A DNA stretch of 64,000 nt from an uncultured Rhodobiaceae bacterium (GCA_937907245.1 CALCUM010000003.1:186001-250000), one strand, 5' to 3'; counted from the stretch's first letter, positions 18,056-27,421 are shown. Notes: generated by a model from the sequence alone, not told the origin. Made by a program: numbers and translations.

Positions 18056-19003
18056 TTAAGCGGTAAAAATAAAGCCCATATAGCTGGCATAAAGCGCCAA
18101 GCAAAGGCTGCCCTCTAAGCGCGACATGCGACGGCCGGTACCCATAAAAAACGTTCCCAAGGCTGCCACGCCCAGCATAATTGGAATATCGCGATGGGCC
18201 ATTAATTCGGAAATAGGCAAAGGCGCCAACAAAGACGTGGCACCAAGTATCAACAAAATATTGGAGATGTTGCTGCCGATAATATTGCCGACCGCAAGGC
18301 TTGCATGGCCACGCACCGCCGCGACCATGGAGACGGCCAGCTCTGGCAAAGACGTGCCAAGCGCTACCAAACTAAGCGCTATCACCGCTTCTGAAATGCC
18401 CATTTGGCGGGCCAATAAAACCGCGCCATCGACCATTAGGCCCGCGCCCCAAATAATACCTGCTAGGCCGAGCGCCAAAACCAAGAGGGCCATCCATAAG
18501 CCACCCGGCACAAGGTTTTCTTCCACGCCGGCTTCGGCCTCTTGGGCATCCTCGCCCGCGCGCGATGACGTATAGAGATAAATTGTAAAACCGATGAGGG
18601 CCACCAACAGGAGCGTGCCAAGGGCGGGCGATATGGCGCCGAGAAAGCCCAAACCAACCAGCGACAAAGAGACGCCAAGCATAAAGCTACCATCGCGCGC
18701 CAGCGTGCCTCTTTGGGTTGCAAACGGGCTAACCACGGCCATTAACCCCAAAACCAAAAGTATGTTGGCAATGTTAGAACCAACCACATTGCCGATAGAA
18801 ATATCAGGCTGACCGTTTAACGCCGCTTTGACCGATACCGTAAGTTCGGGCGCGCTCGTGCCAAAGGCGATGATGGTGAGGCCAATAATCAGCGGCGAAA
18901 CTTTGAGATGACTGGCGGCACTTACCGCGCCGCGCAAAAGCGCTTCGCCAGCAAAACCGAGAACAATAAATCCAGATATGAGTAAGAAAAGCGGTGATTC
19001 CAT
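18056..19003 (-). CDS. Calcium/sodium antiporter (CaCA family, YrbG-like)
   Basis: A 315-residue inner-membrane cation exchanger with about ten hydrophobic segments. The two internally homologous alpha repeats are clear: AFGTSAPELTVSVKAAL with GNVVGSNIANILLVLG, and ALGTSLPELAVSMVAAV with GNIIGSNISNILLILG. A hydrophilic loop (about 160-180) separates the halves. ATG 19003 (MESPLFLLISGF) is the family-like start; ATG 19018 and the far upstream 19105 are alternatives, none with an ideal ribosome site. Divergent from the acyl-CoA synthetase operon. Confidence 0.92.
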   Translation of the reverse strand: MESPLFLLISGFIVLGFAGEALLRGAVSAASHLKVSPLIIGLTIIAFGTSAPELTVSVKAALNGQPDISIGNVVGSNIANILLVLGLMAVVSPFATQRGTLARDGSFMLGVSLSLVGLGFLGAISPALGTLLLVALIGFTIYLYTSSRAGEDAQEAEAGVEENLVPGGLWMALLVLALGLAGIIWGAGLMVDGAVLLARQMGISEAVIALSLVALGTSLPELAVSMVAAVRGHASLAVGNIIGSNISNILLILGATSLLAPLPISELMAHRDIPIMLGVAALGTFFMGTGRRMSRLEGSLCLALYASYMGFIFTA

Positions 19004-19131
19004 GGCTCGTTTTAACATGTTCCCCAAAAAAAAATCGATGTTTTTGCTTGGATGTCGCAAAAAGTCTTGGCAGAAGCAGGTTTTATGCACTAGCCTTTTT
19101 TCCAAATTATAGGGTTTTCTGGGAGGAAATA

Positions 19132-20748
19132 ATGCACTGGAATTTTGGTGATATCATCGATGCAATCGTACCGGCTTTGCCGGACGGACACTTGGCTTTG
19201 GTTCATGGCGACAGAGAGATTACGTGGCAGGAAATGAGCCATCGGTCGAATAATCTGGCGCGCAATTTACGAGCCAATGGCGCGCAAACCGGCGATAAAG
19301 TTGGCTTCTACATGCGCAATCGCCCCGAATATTGCGAATTGCTGGTCACGTGCTTTCGCGCCCGCCTCACCCATGTGAACGTCAACTACCGCTATGTTGC
19401 CGATGAAGTTCATTATATTTTCGAAAACTCTGACGCCACCGTCGTGGTTTACGGCAAAGAGTTTCGCGACAATATCGAAATATTGCGGCCAAAACTGCCA
19501 AATGTAAAACAGTGGATTGAAGTCGGCGATGGCCAAGATTTGCCAGACGGCAGCATCGACTACGAAAGCCTCATGCAGGAAGGCGATGGCTCTAATTTAG
19601 ACATTGCCCGCGCGCCAGATGATTTACTGTTTCTCTATACTGGCGGCACAACAGGCATGCCAAAAGGCGTGATGTGGGAACACCATAATTTGCGCGAAAC
19701 ACAAATTATGGCCTTGCGCGCGCTTGGCGATGTGCCCGAGACGATGGACGAGCTGGTCGCGCATATCAAAAATTCCGGCCCCGGCCAAGTTTACATTCCC
19801 GCCTGCCCTCTCATGCATGGCACGGGATTATTTACCGCCATGGGCGTGCTGATGAACGGCGGCACCATTGTAACGCTCGAGGCAGCCTCGCTTGATAGCC
19901 AAGAACTGTGGTCTGTGGTGGGGCGTCGCGGCGTCGATTATATGGCCATCGTGGGCGATGCATTTGCCAAGCCAATGCTAGCGGAGCTGCAAAACAACCC
20001 AGGTGCTTATGATGTAAGCTCGGTCACCAACATTGTGTCCTCGGGCGTGATGTGGTCGATGGAAGTGAAACAAGAGATGTTGGAAGTTCTGCCAGACACC
20101 TGCCAATTGGTCGACAGTTTCGGCTCGTCAGAGGCAATCGGGTTTGGCTCCTCCATAACCATGAAAAACATGCCCGTGAAAACCGCCAAATTCACCACCA
20201 ATGAAATGTGCAAAGTGTTTGACGAAAACGACAATGAAATTCCATGGGGCAGCGAAACGCCGGGCTTTATTGCTTTTGGCGGGCCTATTCCGTTGGGCTA
20301 TTATAAAGACGAAAAGAAAACCGCTTCGACTTTCAAAACCATCAATGGCCATCGCTTCTCTATTCCGGGCGACTATTGCTTGGTTTCCCCAGAAGGCGAA
20401 TTGACGCTTTTGGGTCGCGGCTCCGTTTGTATTAATTCGGCGGGTGAGAAAATTTATCCAGAAGAAGTCGAGGAAGCCTTGAAGTTACATGACAGCGTTG
20501 ATGATGCTTTGGTCGTGGGCGTGGCCGACGAAAAATGGGGCCAAGCGGTTACCGCCGTGGTGAAAACCATAGAGGGTGCCAACTTTGATGAAGGGGAGTT
20601 AAAAGCCTTCTGTAAAACTAAATTGGCCGCTTATAAAACGCCCAAACATGTGTTCCATGGCGGCCCTGCGTTCCGCGCTCCCAACGGCAAGGCCGATTAT
20701 AAATCGGTAACTGAATTTGCCGTTGAAGAGGTCAGCAAGCGCGCATGA
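19132..20748 (+). CDS. Acyl-CoA synthetase (AMP-forming, FadD-like)
   Basis: A 538-residue adenylate-forming ligase that activates a carboxylic acid to its CoA thioester. Motifs are the AMP-binding LFLYTGGTTGMPKGVMWEHHN, LVDSFGSSEAIGFGSS, the hinge region LTLLGRGSVCINSAGEKIYPEEVE and the catalytic-lysine segment APNGKADYK. GGGAGGAAAT immediately before ATG 19132 fixes the start; the frame is open to 18994. It opens an operon with a 2-hydroxyacid dehydrogenase (4-base overlap) and two acyl-CoA dehydrogenases, so it probably feeds a beta-oxidation-type route. The acid is unknown. Confidence 0.95.
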   Translation: MHWNFGDIIDAIVPALPDGHLALVHGDREITWQEMSHRSNNLARNLRANGAQTGDKVGFYMRNRPEYCELLVTCFRARLTHVNVNYRYVADEVHYIFENSDATVVVYGKEFRDNIEILRPKLPNVKQWIEVGDGQDLPDGSIDYESLMQEGDGSNLDIARAPDDLLFLYTGGTTGMPKGVMWEHHNLRETQIMALRALGDVPETMDELVAHIKNSGPGQVYIPACPLMHGTGLFTAMGVLMNGGTIVTLEAASLDSQELWSVVGRRGVDYMAIVGDAFAKPMLAELQNNPGAYDVSSVTNIVSSGVMWSMEVKQEMLEVLPDTCQLVDSFGSSEAIGFGSSITMKNMPVKTAKFTTNEMCKVFDENDNEIPWGSETPGFIAFGGPIPLGYYKDEKKTASTFKTINGHRFSIPGDYCLVSPEGELTLLGRGSVCINSAGEKIYPEEVEEALKLHDSVDDALVVGVADEKWGQAVTAVVKTIEGANFDEGELKAFCKTKLAAYKTPKHVFHGGPAFRAPNGKADYKSVTEFAVEEVSKRA

Positions 20749-21824
20749 CCCGACATATAGCTGTATTTGGTAAAATGGGCGCAAGGTTTGCGCCCATTAT
20801 CGCCGACACGATGAAGGCCGAAGCTGGCGACTGGGTGGTGGACGTTTGGCCCTGCAATGATGATTTGGGCGCGCGCGATGCTATTCTTGCAAATTGCGAG
20901 GCGGCGGTTATGAGCGCGGACTTTATTTTGACACCGGGCAATTTCGGCGCGCTAATGGCCGCGCCCAAGCTGAAAATTCTATTGCAACCCTGGGTCGGAA
21001 CCGATTGGCTTGACGCTGGCTTCTTGCCCGACGGATTGGTGTTTTGCAATGCCGGTGGCCATGCCGCCCCCATGGCTGAGTATGTGCTGGGTGCCATGTT
21101 GGAACACGCGCTAGAGTTGCGCCACTTGCACCAAGATATGACGCAAGGCAAATGGCACCGCGCCGGCCGCAACGCCGCCGCCGAAGCTCGCCATGGCGAC
21201 TTGCGCGGCAAACATGTTGGCATCGTCGGCTATGGCGATATTGCAAAAGCTGTGGCCTCGCGAGCCAGTGCGTTTGATATGCAGGTCTCAGCCATCGCCC
21301 GCAGCGTGCGCGACACGACACCGGAACCGCTGGACTGGATTGGCACCCAAAAAGATTTGCCAAAACTACTTAGCCAAAGTGATTATCTCATTCTGACTTG
21401 CGATTTAAACGACGAGACGCAAGGCATGATTGATGCGGCCGCTTTTGAGGCGATGAAAGACAGCGCCTATATTATTAATGTCGCGCGCGGCGAAGTGATC
21501 GATGAAGATGCGCTTTTTGACGCCCTCTCCAACCATAAAATTGGTGGCGCTGCGTTAGACACTTGGTATCGCTATCCAACCAATATCACCGATGCGGAAG
21601 CCGACCCCGATAGAGGTGGGCCTTATCAAGGTAGTCGACATGACTTCTTGTCTCTCGACAATGTATTGCTGACGCCCCATAGCGCCGCGCATACTTTTGG
21701 TGCCGATAGGGGCCGCTATGAAAGCATCGCCAAATCTTTGCTCCGCTATGCCAAAGGCGAACCGATAAAGCGCCATGTCACAACTGGAACCGGCGAAAAC
21801 CTCGACGGCTTCCAGATGCCATAA
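20745..21824 (+). CDS. D-isomer-specific 2-hydroxyacid dehydrogenase family protein
   Basis: A 359-residue NAD-dependent dehydrogenase. The nucleotide fold is marked by KHVGIVGYGDIAKAVASRA. The catalytic Arg lies in YIINVARGEVIDEDAL and the catalytic His in VLLTPHSAAHT. Members reduce 2-keto acids to D-2-hydroxy acids. It is slightly longer than the usual 310-330 residues because of an insert near 285-310 (YPTNITDAEADPDRGGPYQG). Placement in an acyl-CoA catabolic operon suggests a hydroxy- or keto-acid intermediate, but the substrate cannot be read from the sequence. Confidence 0.88.
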   Translation: MTRHIAVFGKMGARFAPIIADTMKAEAGDWVVDVWPCNDDLGARDAILANCEAAVMSADFILTPGNFGALMAAPKLKILLQPWVGTDWLDAGFLPDGLVFCNAGGHAAPMAEYVLGAMLEHALELRHLHQDMTQGKWHRAGRNAAAEARHGDLRGKHVGIVGYGDIAKAVASRASAFDMQVSAIARSVRDTTPEPLDWIGTQKDLPKLLSQSDYLILTCDLNDETQGMIDAAAFEAMKDSAYIINVARGEVIDEDALFDALSNHKIGGAALDTWYRYPTNITDAEADPDRGGPYQGSRHDFLSLDNVLLTPHSAAHTFGADRGRYESIAKSLLRYAKGEPIKRHVTTGTGENLDGFQMP

Positions 21825-21965
21825 GGCCCCCATTTGGGTGTTTTTGACCTTTTTTTGGCGTTAAAAACTGCGGCCAGATGCCACGCAAGCTGAATATTGA
21901 ATCACTTGCGGCACCCATTCGCCGTGCTATTATTTTTGCAGATTTGTAAATTGGAGAAAATGATT

Positions 21966-23156
21966 ATGACAGCTCTAGATAGTTTCCGCGAAGAGACTCG
22001 CGCTTGGTTGGAAGAAAATTGCCCTGCCTCGATGCGCACACCAATGCCAGAACGCGAAATGCCATGGGGTGGCCGTAAAGCCAGCTACCCGAATCCAGAC
22101 ACGAAAACCTGGATGGACAATATGGCCAGCCGTGGCTGGACCGCGCCAACTTGGCCAGCTGAATATGGTGGCGGTGGCCTCTCCAAAGAAGAAAACAAAG
22201 TGCTGCAAGAAGAGCTAGGCCGCATCAAAGCGCGCCCTGCCCTAACCAGCTTTGGCCTATGGATGCTTGGCCCAGCGCTGCTAGAATTTGCCAGCGAAGA
22301 GCAAAAGAAAAAATACCTTGGCGAAATCATCCGGGGTGAAATTCGTTGGTGCCAAGGCTATTCCGAGCCAGGCGCCGGTTCTGATTTGGCGGGTCTTCAA
22401 ACCAAAGCCGAAGATAAAGGCGATCACTATTTGGTAAATGGCCAGAAAGTTTGGACCTCTTACGCGGACCAGTGCGATTGGATTTTCTGCCTCGTGCGTA
22501 CAGACACATCTGTAAAGCATGACGGTATTTCCTTCCTGCTTATCGATATGGATGATGCTGGGGTGGAAGCTCGCCCGATTAAATTAATCTCGGGCGCCTC
22601 GCCATTTTGCGAGACTTTTTTGACCGATGTGAAAGTGCCGAAGGAAAACCTTGTCGGCGAGCTGAACAAAGGCTGGACCATTGCGAAGCGTCTGCTTGAG
22701 CATGAACGCAGCATGATCTCTGGCATGGGCATGGGCGCAGGGGCTGCCTCCATGGGCGGCATGGAAGCCGTAGCGAAAGAAAACTTTGGCGCCGATGGCG
22801 ACAAAATTGCCGAGCCAGGAATTCGCCAAGCCGTAGCCGAACATAAAATGGACCAGCAAGCTTTCGGCCTAACCCTAAAGCGTGCCGAAGCCGAAGCCAA
22901 AGCCGGACAAGGCATGGGGGCCGCTGCCTCGATGTTTAAATATTACGGCACCGAAGTGAACAAACGCCGTTTTGAGCTATTGCTAGACCTGATGGGCACA
23001 CAAGCGCTGGGCTGGGAAGGCGAAGGCTTTGATAAACGCGAGCTGGCCGTGACCCGCTCTTGGTTGCGCTCCAAAGGTAACTCGATTGAGGGCGGCACAT
23101 CAGAAGTGCAGCTTAACGTGATTGCAAAACGTGTATTGGGCCTCCCCGACGCCTAA
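21966..23156 (+). CDS. Acyl-CoA dehydrogenase, catalytic-type subunit
   Basis: A 396-residue FAD-dependent acyl-CoA dehydrogenase. The FAD-contact segment is WCQGYSEPGAGSDLAGLQT. The C-terminal FGTQ-type region reads LLDLMGTQALGWEG, and SIEGGTSEVQLNVIAKRVLGLP carries the glutamate (in EGGTSE) that acts as base in most of the family. Of two close ATGs (21960, 21966), the second lies 9 bases after GGAG and is preferred. The neighbouring second dehydrogenase lacks that glutamate, so the two may form one heteromeric enzyme. The length of the acyl chain cannot be judged. Confidence 0.95.
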   Translation: MTALDSFREETRAWLEENCPASMRTPMPEREMPWGGRKASYPNPDTKTWMDNMASRGWTAPTWPAEYGGGGLSKEENKVLQEELGRIKARPALTSFGLWMLGPALLEFASEEQKKKYLGEIIRGEIRWCQGYSEPGAGSDLAGLQTKAEDKGDHYLVNGQKVWTSYADQCDWIFCLVRTDTSVKHDGISFLLIDMDDAGVEARPIKLISGASPFCETFLTDVKVPKENLVGELNKGWTIAKRLLEHERSMISGMGMGAGAASMGGMEAVAKENFGADGDKIAEPGIRQAVAEHKMDQQAFGLTLKRAEAEAKAGQGMGAAASMFKYYGTEVNKRRFELLLDLMGTQALGWEGEGFDKRELAVTRSWLRSKGNSIEGGTSEVQLNVIAKRVLGLPDA

Positions 23157-23197
23157 GCGTCGAGCGGCCCCCGCTTTGATTTAAAAAGGAATACCCT

Positions 23198-24337
23198 ATG
23201 GCATTCGTGCTTACCGAAGAACAAACCATGCTCCGCGATATGGCGAAGGACTTTTTCACCGAACAAGTTCCGGTCGCAAATTTGCGCAAGCTTCGCGATG
23301 AAGAAAACGCAGACGGCTACGATAAAGATGTCTGGAAACAAATTGTGGAACTGGGCTTTGCTGGCATACTTATTCCAGAAGAACATGGCGGCACAGGTTT
23401 TGGCCCCATGGGGCTTGGGATTGTGATGAAAGAAGCTGGCCGCACGCTGGCTGCTTCGCCGCTTTATTCCACGGCTGTTTTGGGCGCTGGGCTGATTATG
23501 GCGGCGGGCTCTGACGAGCAAAAAGCCGCTCTCCTGCCAAATATTGCTGCGGGCGAGACCCTCATAGCCTTGGCTCTGGAAGAAACCAACCATCACAATC
23601 CTCTGAACACCGCTATGACAGCAGAGAAATCAGGCGACGGCTTTACCCTTACGGGCGATAAAAAGTTTGTCATCGATGGCCATATCGCCGATACGCTTAT
23701 CGTTGTTGCCCGCACGGGTGGCGCGGCAGGCGACGCCCAGGGCTTGTCGATGTTCCTCGTCGATGCAAAAGCCGACGGCGTTAGCATTACGCGCAATCAT
23801 ATGGTGGACAGCCGCAATGCGGCCAGTGTTTCGTTTGGTAATGTGCAAGTTTCCGCGGATGCCGTTTTGGGTAGCCTTGGGGGAGCTTATGCCGAATTGG
23901 AAAGCAGCCTCGACTTGGCTCGGGTTTGCTTGGCCGCTGAAATGCTGGGCGGCGCTGAAACCGTGTTCGACACAACTTTGGATTACCTCAAAGAGCGCAA
24001 GCAATTTGGTGTCATCATCGGCACATTCCAAGCCTTGAAACACCGTGCGGCCGAGTTGTTCTGCGAAGTTGAGATTTGCCAATCGGTTCTTTTGGATGCT
24101 CTTTCGGCATTGGAAGAGCGTCGCAATGATACGCCTCGTGCGGCCAGCCTTGCCAAAGCACGGGTTGGCGATGCTTTGCGCCTCATCACCAATGAAGGCG
24201 TGCAGATGCACGGCGGCATTGGCATGACGGATGCGGTAGACATGGGCTTGTTTATGAAACGGGCTCGCGTTCAGGCGCAAATGTTGGGCGATACTAATTT
24301 CCATCGCACGCGCTACGCGGATTTGGGTGGCTATTAA
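23198..24337 (+). CDS. Acyl-CoA dehydrogenase family protein lacking the usual catalytic glutamate
   Basis: A 379-residue paralogue of the preceding enzyme. The N-terminal and middle domains are normal (FGPMGLGIVMKEAGR, ALALEETNHHN, DKKFVIDGHIADTLIVVAR), and the FAD/dimer region QMHGGIGMTDAVDMGLFMKRA is present. Where active members have a Y/I-E-G-[TG] glutamate, this protein reads QMLGDTNFHRTRYADLGGY and then stops. In two-subunit acyl-CoA dehydrogenases, such as those of sterol side-chain degradation, one subunit lacks the base. It starts 41 bases after its partner, with AAAGGAAT upstream. Confidence 0.93.
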   Translation: MAFVLTEEQTMLRDMAKDFFTEQVPVANLRKLRDEENADGYDKDVWKQIVELGFAGILIPEEHGGTGFGPMGLGIVMKEAGRTLAASPLYSTAVLGAGLIMAAGSDEQKAALLPNIAAGETLIALALEETNHHNPLNTAMTAEKSGDGFTLTGDKKFVIDGHIADTLIVVARTGGAAGDAQGLSMFLVDAKADGVSITRNHMVDSRNAASVSFGNVQVSADAVLGSLGGAYAELESSLDLARVCLAAEMLGGAETVFDTTLDYLKERKQFGVIIGTFQALKHRAAELFCEVEICQSVLLDALSALEERRNDTPRAASLAKARVGDALRLITNEGVQMHGGIGMTDAVDMGLFMKRARVQAQMLGDTNFHRTRYADLGGY

Positions 24338-24365
24338 TCTAAAAGCCACTTAAAAAGATTTTACA

Positions 24366-24391
24366 GGCCTCGACATTTGCGTGTTGAGGCC
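24366..24391 (+). terminator. Probable terminator of the acyl-CoA operon
   Basis: Ten-base arms (GGCCTCGACA and TGTTGAGGCC, one G-T pair) close a 6-base loop 28 bases after the second dehydrogenase. The following sequence, TTAATTCTAT, is only moderately T-rich, so efficiency is uncertain. Confidence 0.6.
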
Positions 24392-24431
24392 TTAATTCTA
24401 TCGGATAGACGATTACTTAGAGGGGCAAAAA

Positions 24432-24659
24432 ATGGCTGAAGAAACGAAGCAACCTGAGCGCATCACCGTTCTTGCTGAGGAATTTACGCCGGCTGCCATG
24501 GAATTTCACCGTCGCAATATGAGCGCACGGGGATATCGCATGGAAGGCCAAATCACGCCTCGTCGTTACATGATGATTGAGGGCCTGGGCGAACCAAAAG
24601 ACTTATTCGACGCAAAAGAATATTATGCTGTCACTTTTGTTCGCAAAGACGGCGAATAA
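24432..24659 (+). CDS. Small conserved-looking protein, function unknown
   Basis: A 75-residue soluble protein, MAEETKQPERITVLAEEF onward, with an amphipathic stretch MEFHRRNMSARGYRMEGQ and a beta-type end EYYAVTFVRKDGE. It has no cysteine, no signal peptide and no membrane segment. GAGGGGC lies 8 bases before the ATG. Codon use resembles its neighbours. It stands alone between the acyl-CoA operon terminator and hemA, 95 bases from the latter. I do not recognise the family. It could be a small regulatory or ligand-binding protein; the strand pattern of the C-terminal half is like small alpha-beta sandwich domains, but this is only impression. Confidence 0.7.
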   Translation: MAEETKQPERITVLAEEFTPAAMEFHRRNMSARGYRMEGQITPRRYMMIEGLGEPKDLFDAKEYYAVTFVRKDGE

Positions 24660-24754
24660 TCTGAAAACTGCGGCAAATAGCCCCTTAACCTCGCTAGGCT
24701 GGCCTTGTAGGTCTATATAGTCTAGGTATATGGCAGTTTTAAAGGTGACCCGAT

Positions 24755-26011
24755 ATGCCCGTCGATTACGACAAACATCTCGATGACGCACTGGCCTCTC
24801 TCCATGAAGAGGGCCGCTACCGCGTATTTACCGATCTGGCGCGTCGCGCCGGTCAGTTTCCGCGCGCCATAGATTATTCCACCACCCCCCATCGCGAAAT
24901 CACCGTTTGGTGTTCCAATGATTATTTAGGCATTGGACAAAACCAGGACGTGATGGAAGCCATGAAAACGGCAATCGACGAAATGGGCACCGGGGCTGGC
25001 GGCACGCGCAATATTTCTGGCACGCACCACATGATTGTGGAGCTGGAAAACGAACTTTGTGACCTGCACAATAAACCCGCCGCTCTGGTCTTTACCTCAG
25101 GATATATTTCCAATGAGGCGACCATCTCGACGCTGGCCAAACTCTTGCCCAATTGCCTTATTCTGTCGGATGAGCTGAACCACGCTTCCATGATTGAAGG
25201 GGTGCGCCAAAGCGGATGCAGCAAACTCATCTGGCGTCATAATGACATGGCGCATCTAGAAAGCCTTTTGGCTGACGCCGATCCGGCACGCCCGAAACTT
25301 ATCGTTTTTGAGAGCGTTTATTCGATGGATGGCGACGTTGCGCCAATTGAACAGATTTGTGATTTGGCTGAAAAATATGGCGCCCTCACTTATTTAGACG
25401 AAGTGCATGCTGTGGGCATGTATGGCGAACGCGGTGGCGGCATTGCCGAGCGCGATAACCTTATGCACCGCATTGATGTGATTGAGGGCACGCTTGCCAA
25501 AGCCTTTGGCGTGATGGGCGGCTATATTACCGGCAATCGTAATTTGGTCGACGCCATTCGCTCCTTTGCGCCTGGCTTTATTTTCACGACCTCTCTGCCG
25601 CCAGCCATTGCTGCGGGCGCGATTAAGAGTGTGCAATTGGTCAAACAATCGAATTTTGGCCAAGACTTGCGTCTGCGTCACCAAGAGCGCGCCGAGACCT
25701 TGAAAGATAAATTAGCCAATGCGGGCCTGCCGGTTTTGCGCACGCAAACCCATATTGTGCCGCTGATGGTGGGCGACCCGCTTTTGTGCAAAGCCGCCTC
25801 AGACCGTTTGCTGAACGAGCATAATATTTACATTCAGCCGATTAATTATCCGACCGTGCCCCGCGGCGCGGAACGCCTGCGCATCACCCCAACGCCCCTG
25901 CATGATGATGCCATGATAGAGGCCCTCGTAGAGGCAATATCGGAAGTTTGGGCGCATCTTGATATCACACGCGAGCTGCCTCGCGTTATATCTGCTCCTG
26001 CGGCGCAATAG
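24755..26011 (+). CDS. hemA: 5-Aminolevulinate synthase
   Basis: Condenses glycine and succinyl-CoA to 5-aminolevulinate, the first step of haem synthesis in alphaproteobacteria. The 418 residues show the alpha-oxoamine synthase features: [63 protein letters not shown], and the PLP lysine in [22 protein letters not shown] precedes the ATG. hemH follows 5 bases after the stop, so the first and last enzymes of the pathway are in one operon. Confidence 0.98.
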   Translation: MPVDYDKHLDDALASLHEEGRYRVFTDLARRAGQFPRAIDYSTTPHREITVWCSNDYLGIGQNQDVMEAMKTAIDEMGTGAGGTRNISGTHHMIVELENELCDLHNKPAALVFTSGYISNEATISTLAKLLPNCLILSDELNHASMIEGVRQSGCSKLIWRHNDMAHLESLLADADPARPKLIVFESVYSMDGDVAPIEQICDLAEKYGALTYLDEVHAVGMYGERGGGIAERDNLMHRIDVIEGTLAKAFGVMGGYITGNRNLVDAIRSFAPGFIFTTSLPPAIAAGAIKSVQLVKQSNFGQDLRLRHQERAETLKDKLANAGLPVLRTQTHIVPLMVGDPLLCKAASDRLLNEHNIYIQPINYPTVPRGAERLRITPTPLHDDAMIEALVEAISEVWAHLDITRELPRVISAPAAQ

Positions 26012-26016
26012 ACCCT

Positions 26017-27027
26017 ATGTTGCCAAATTCTCACCCTACCGTTGCCTATGGAAAAACTGGTCTTTTGCTAGTAAATCTCGGCACGCCCACGAGCCCAGAT
26101 AAAAAGGGGTTACGCCCCTATCTCAAGCAGTTTTTGAGTGACCGCCGGGTGATTGAGGCCTCTCCGCTAATTTGGCAGCCGATTTTGCGCGGTATTATTT
26201 TAAACACGCGACCGAAAAAATCAGCCAAAGCCTATGCTAAAATCTGGCGCCAAGAGAGCAATGAAAGCCCGTTGCGCTATTACACCCGCCGCCAAGCCGA
26301 ACTCTTGCAAGAGGTCTTAGGCGAAAGTGTCATCGTCGATTGGGCCATGCGCTATGGCGCGCCATCGATAGACGATAAAATTAAGGCCATGAAAGACGCG
26401 GGCTGCGAACGTATATCCATTATGGCGCTCTATCCGCAATATAGCGCGACGACATCGGCCAGTGTGTATGATGACGTTTTCCGCTCTCTCTTGAAATTGC
26501 GCTGGCAGCCTGCCGTTCGGACAGCGGCACCGTGGCACGACCACCCTGCCTATATTGACGCTTTGGCACAATCGGTCACCCAACATATCGACACGCTCGA
26601 CTGGAAACCGGATGTGATTATCGCCTCTTTCCACGGCTTGCCGCAGGCCTATTTTGATAAAGGCGATCCCTATCACTGCCATTGTGCCAAGACCGCGCGC
26701 CTGTTGCGCGAAAAATTGGGCATGGATGACACACAGCTAAAACTCACCTTCCAGTCGCGTTTCGGCCCGACCCAATGGCTACAGCCCTATACCGACAAGA
26801 CAGTGGTCGAAATGGCGGAAGCCGGCACGAAAAAAATTGCGGTGGTGACCCCAGGCTTTATTTCAGATTGCGTTGAAACCTTGGAAGAGATTGGCATTGA
26901 GCTTCAAGGCGACTTTAAAGAAGCCGGCGGCACACATTTCACCACAGTGCCCTGTCTCAATGAAACACAGCCCTGCGTAGACCTTTTAAATACTCTCGCT
27001 TTGCGCGATTTGAGTGGATGGCTTTAA
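26017..27027 (+). CDS. hemH: Ferrochelatase
   Basis: Inserts Fe2+ into protoporphyrin IX. The 336 residues include LLLVNLGTPTSPDKKGLRPYLKQFLSD, written in part as LLVNLGTPTSPDKKG, then WAMRYGAPSIDDKI, YPQYSATTSAS, the catalytic His in IIASFHGLPQAYFDKGDPYH, and FQSRFGPTQWLQPYT. The conserved glutamate is in FISDCVETLEEIGIE. Three cysteines in YHCHCAKT and FISDCVE resemble those near the site in other bacterial enzymes; whether a 2Fe-2S cluster is bound is unclear. It has no strong ribosome site and is probably coupled to hemA. Confidence 0.97.
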   Translation: MLPNSHPTVAYGKTGLLLVNLGTPTSPDKKGLRPYLKQFLSDRRVIEASPLIWQPILRGIILNTRPKKSAKAYAKIWRQESNESPLRYYTRRQAELLQEVLGESVIVDWAMRYGAPSIDDKIKAMKDAGCERISIMALYPQYSATTSASVYDDVFRSLLKLRWQPAVRTAAPWHDHPAYIDALAQSVTQHIDTLDWKPDVIIASFHGLPQAYFDKGDPYHCHCAKTARLLREKLGMDDTQLKLTFQSRFGPTQWLQPYTDKTVVEMAEAGTKKIAVVTPGFISDCVETLEEIGIELQGDFKEAGGTHFTTVPCLNETQPCVDLLNTLALRDLSGWL

Positions 27028-27082
27028 GCAACAGTTGACCTAGTTCCCGCTTACTGTCAAACTCTGGGTCTATAGGTGATAT

Positions 27083-27421
27083 ATGAGCCCATGGTTAAGC
27101 CTTTTTGAACTTCCCCTCCACCCAGCCACTGGTATGGTTATTTTTGGGTGCGCTCTTGTTTGGGGCACACGAAGCCGGCGCAAAACTCGGCCTTATTTAT
27201 TAGCCGCGCAGGCCGCTATCCTAGCCTTAATCCTCTCCCAAATTGGAATTTCTCTCTCTCAAGATGAGGTTTCCTTATTCAACGTCGTGAGCGCCGTTTT
27301 ACAAGTAAGCGTCGGCCACCTGGTCTTTCTTTGGGTATCGGCATGGGTCGTCATCCGCGGGGTAGCCGCCATTCGAGGACGCAATGGCAACGCTCATATA
27401 TTCACACGGAACCGAAAATAA
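27083..27421 (+). CDS. Small membrane protein of unknown function
   Basis: A 112-residue protein, MSPWLSLFELPLHPATG onward, with three hydrophobic segments (about 14-28, 39-58 and 67-92) and a basic tail ending AHIFTRNRK. Its stop shares a base with the start of the MFS transporter gene (TAATG), so the two are coupled. AGGTGAT precedes the ATG. I recognise no family. It may be a partner of the transporter or a small membrane protein carried along in the hemAH operon. Confidence 0.65.
   Translation: MSPWLSLFELPLHPATGMVIFGCALVWGTRSRRKTRPYLLAAQAAILALILSQIGISLSQDEVSLFNVVSAVLQVSVGHLVFLWVSAWVVIRGVAAIRGRNGNAHIFTRNRK

Noticed and set aside
21825-21880. T-rich terminator after the 2-hydroxyacid dehydrogenase
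   Set aside because: The only possible hairpin has three pairs, and the operon seems to continue into the acyl-CoA dehydrogenase genes.
23630-24349. 239-codon minus-strand frame over the second acyl-CoA dehydrogenase
   Set aside because: It covers a recognised family gene and has no ribosome site or domain pattern.
24664-24740. Inverted repeat AAAACTGC / GCAGTTTT before hemA
   Set aside because: Eight-base arms 61 bases apart in AT-rich sequence are likely by chance.
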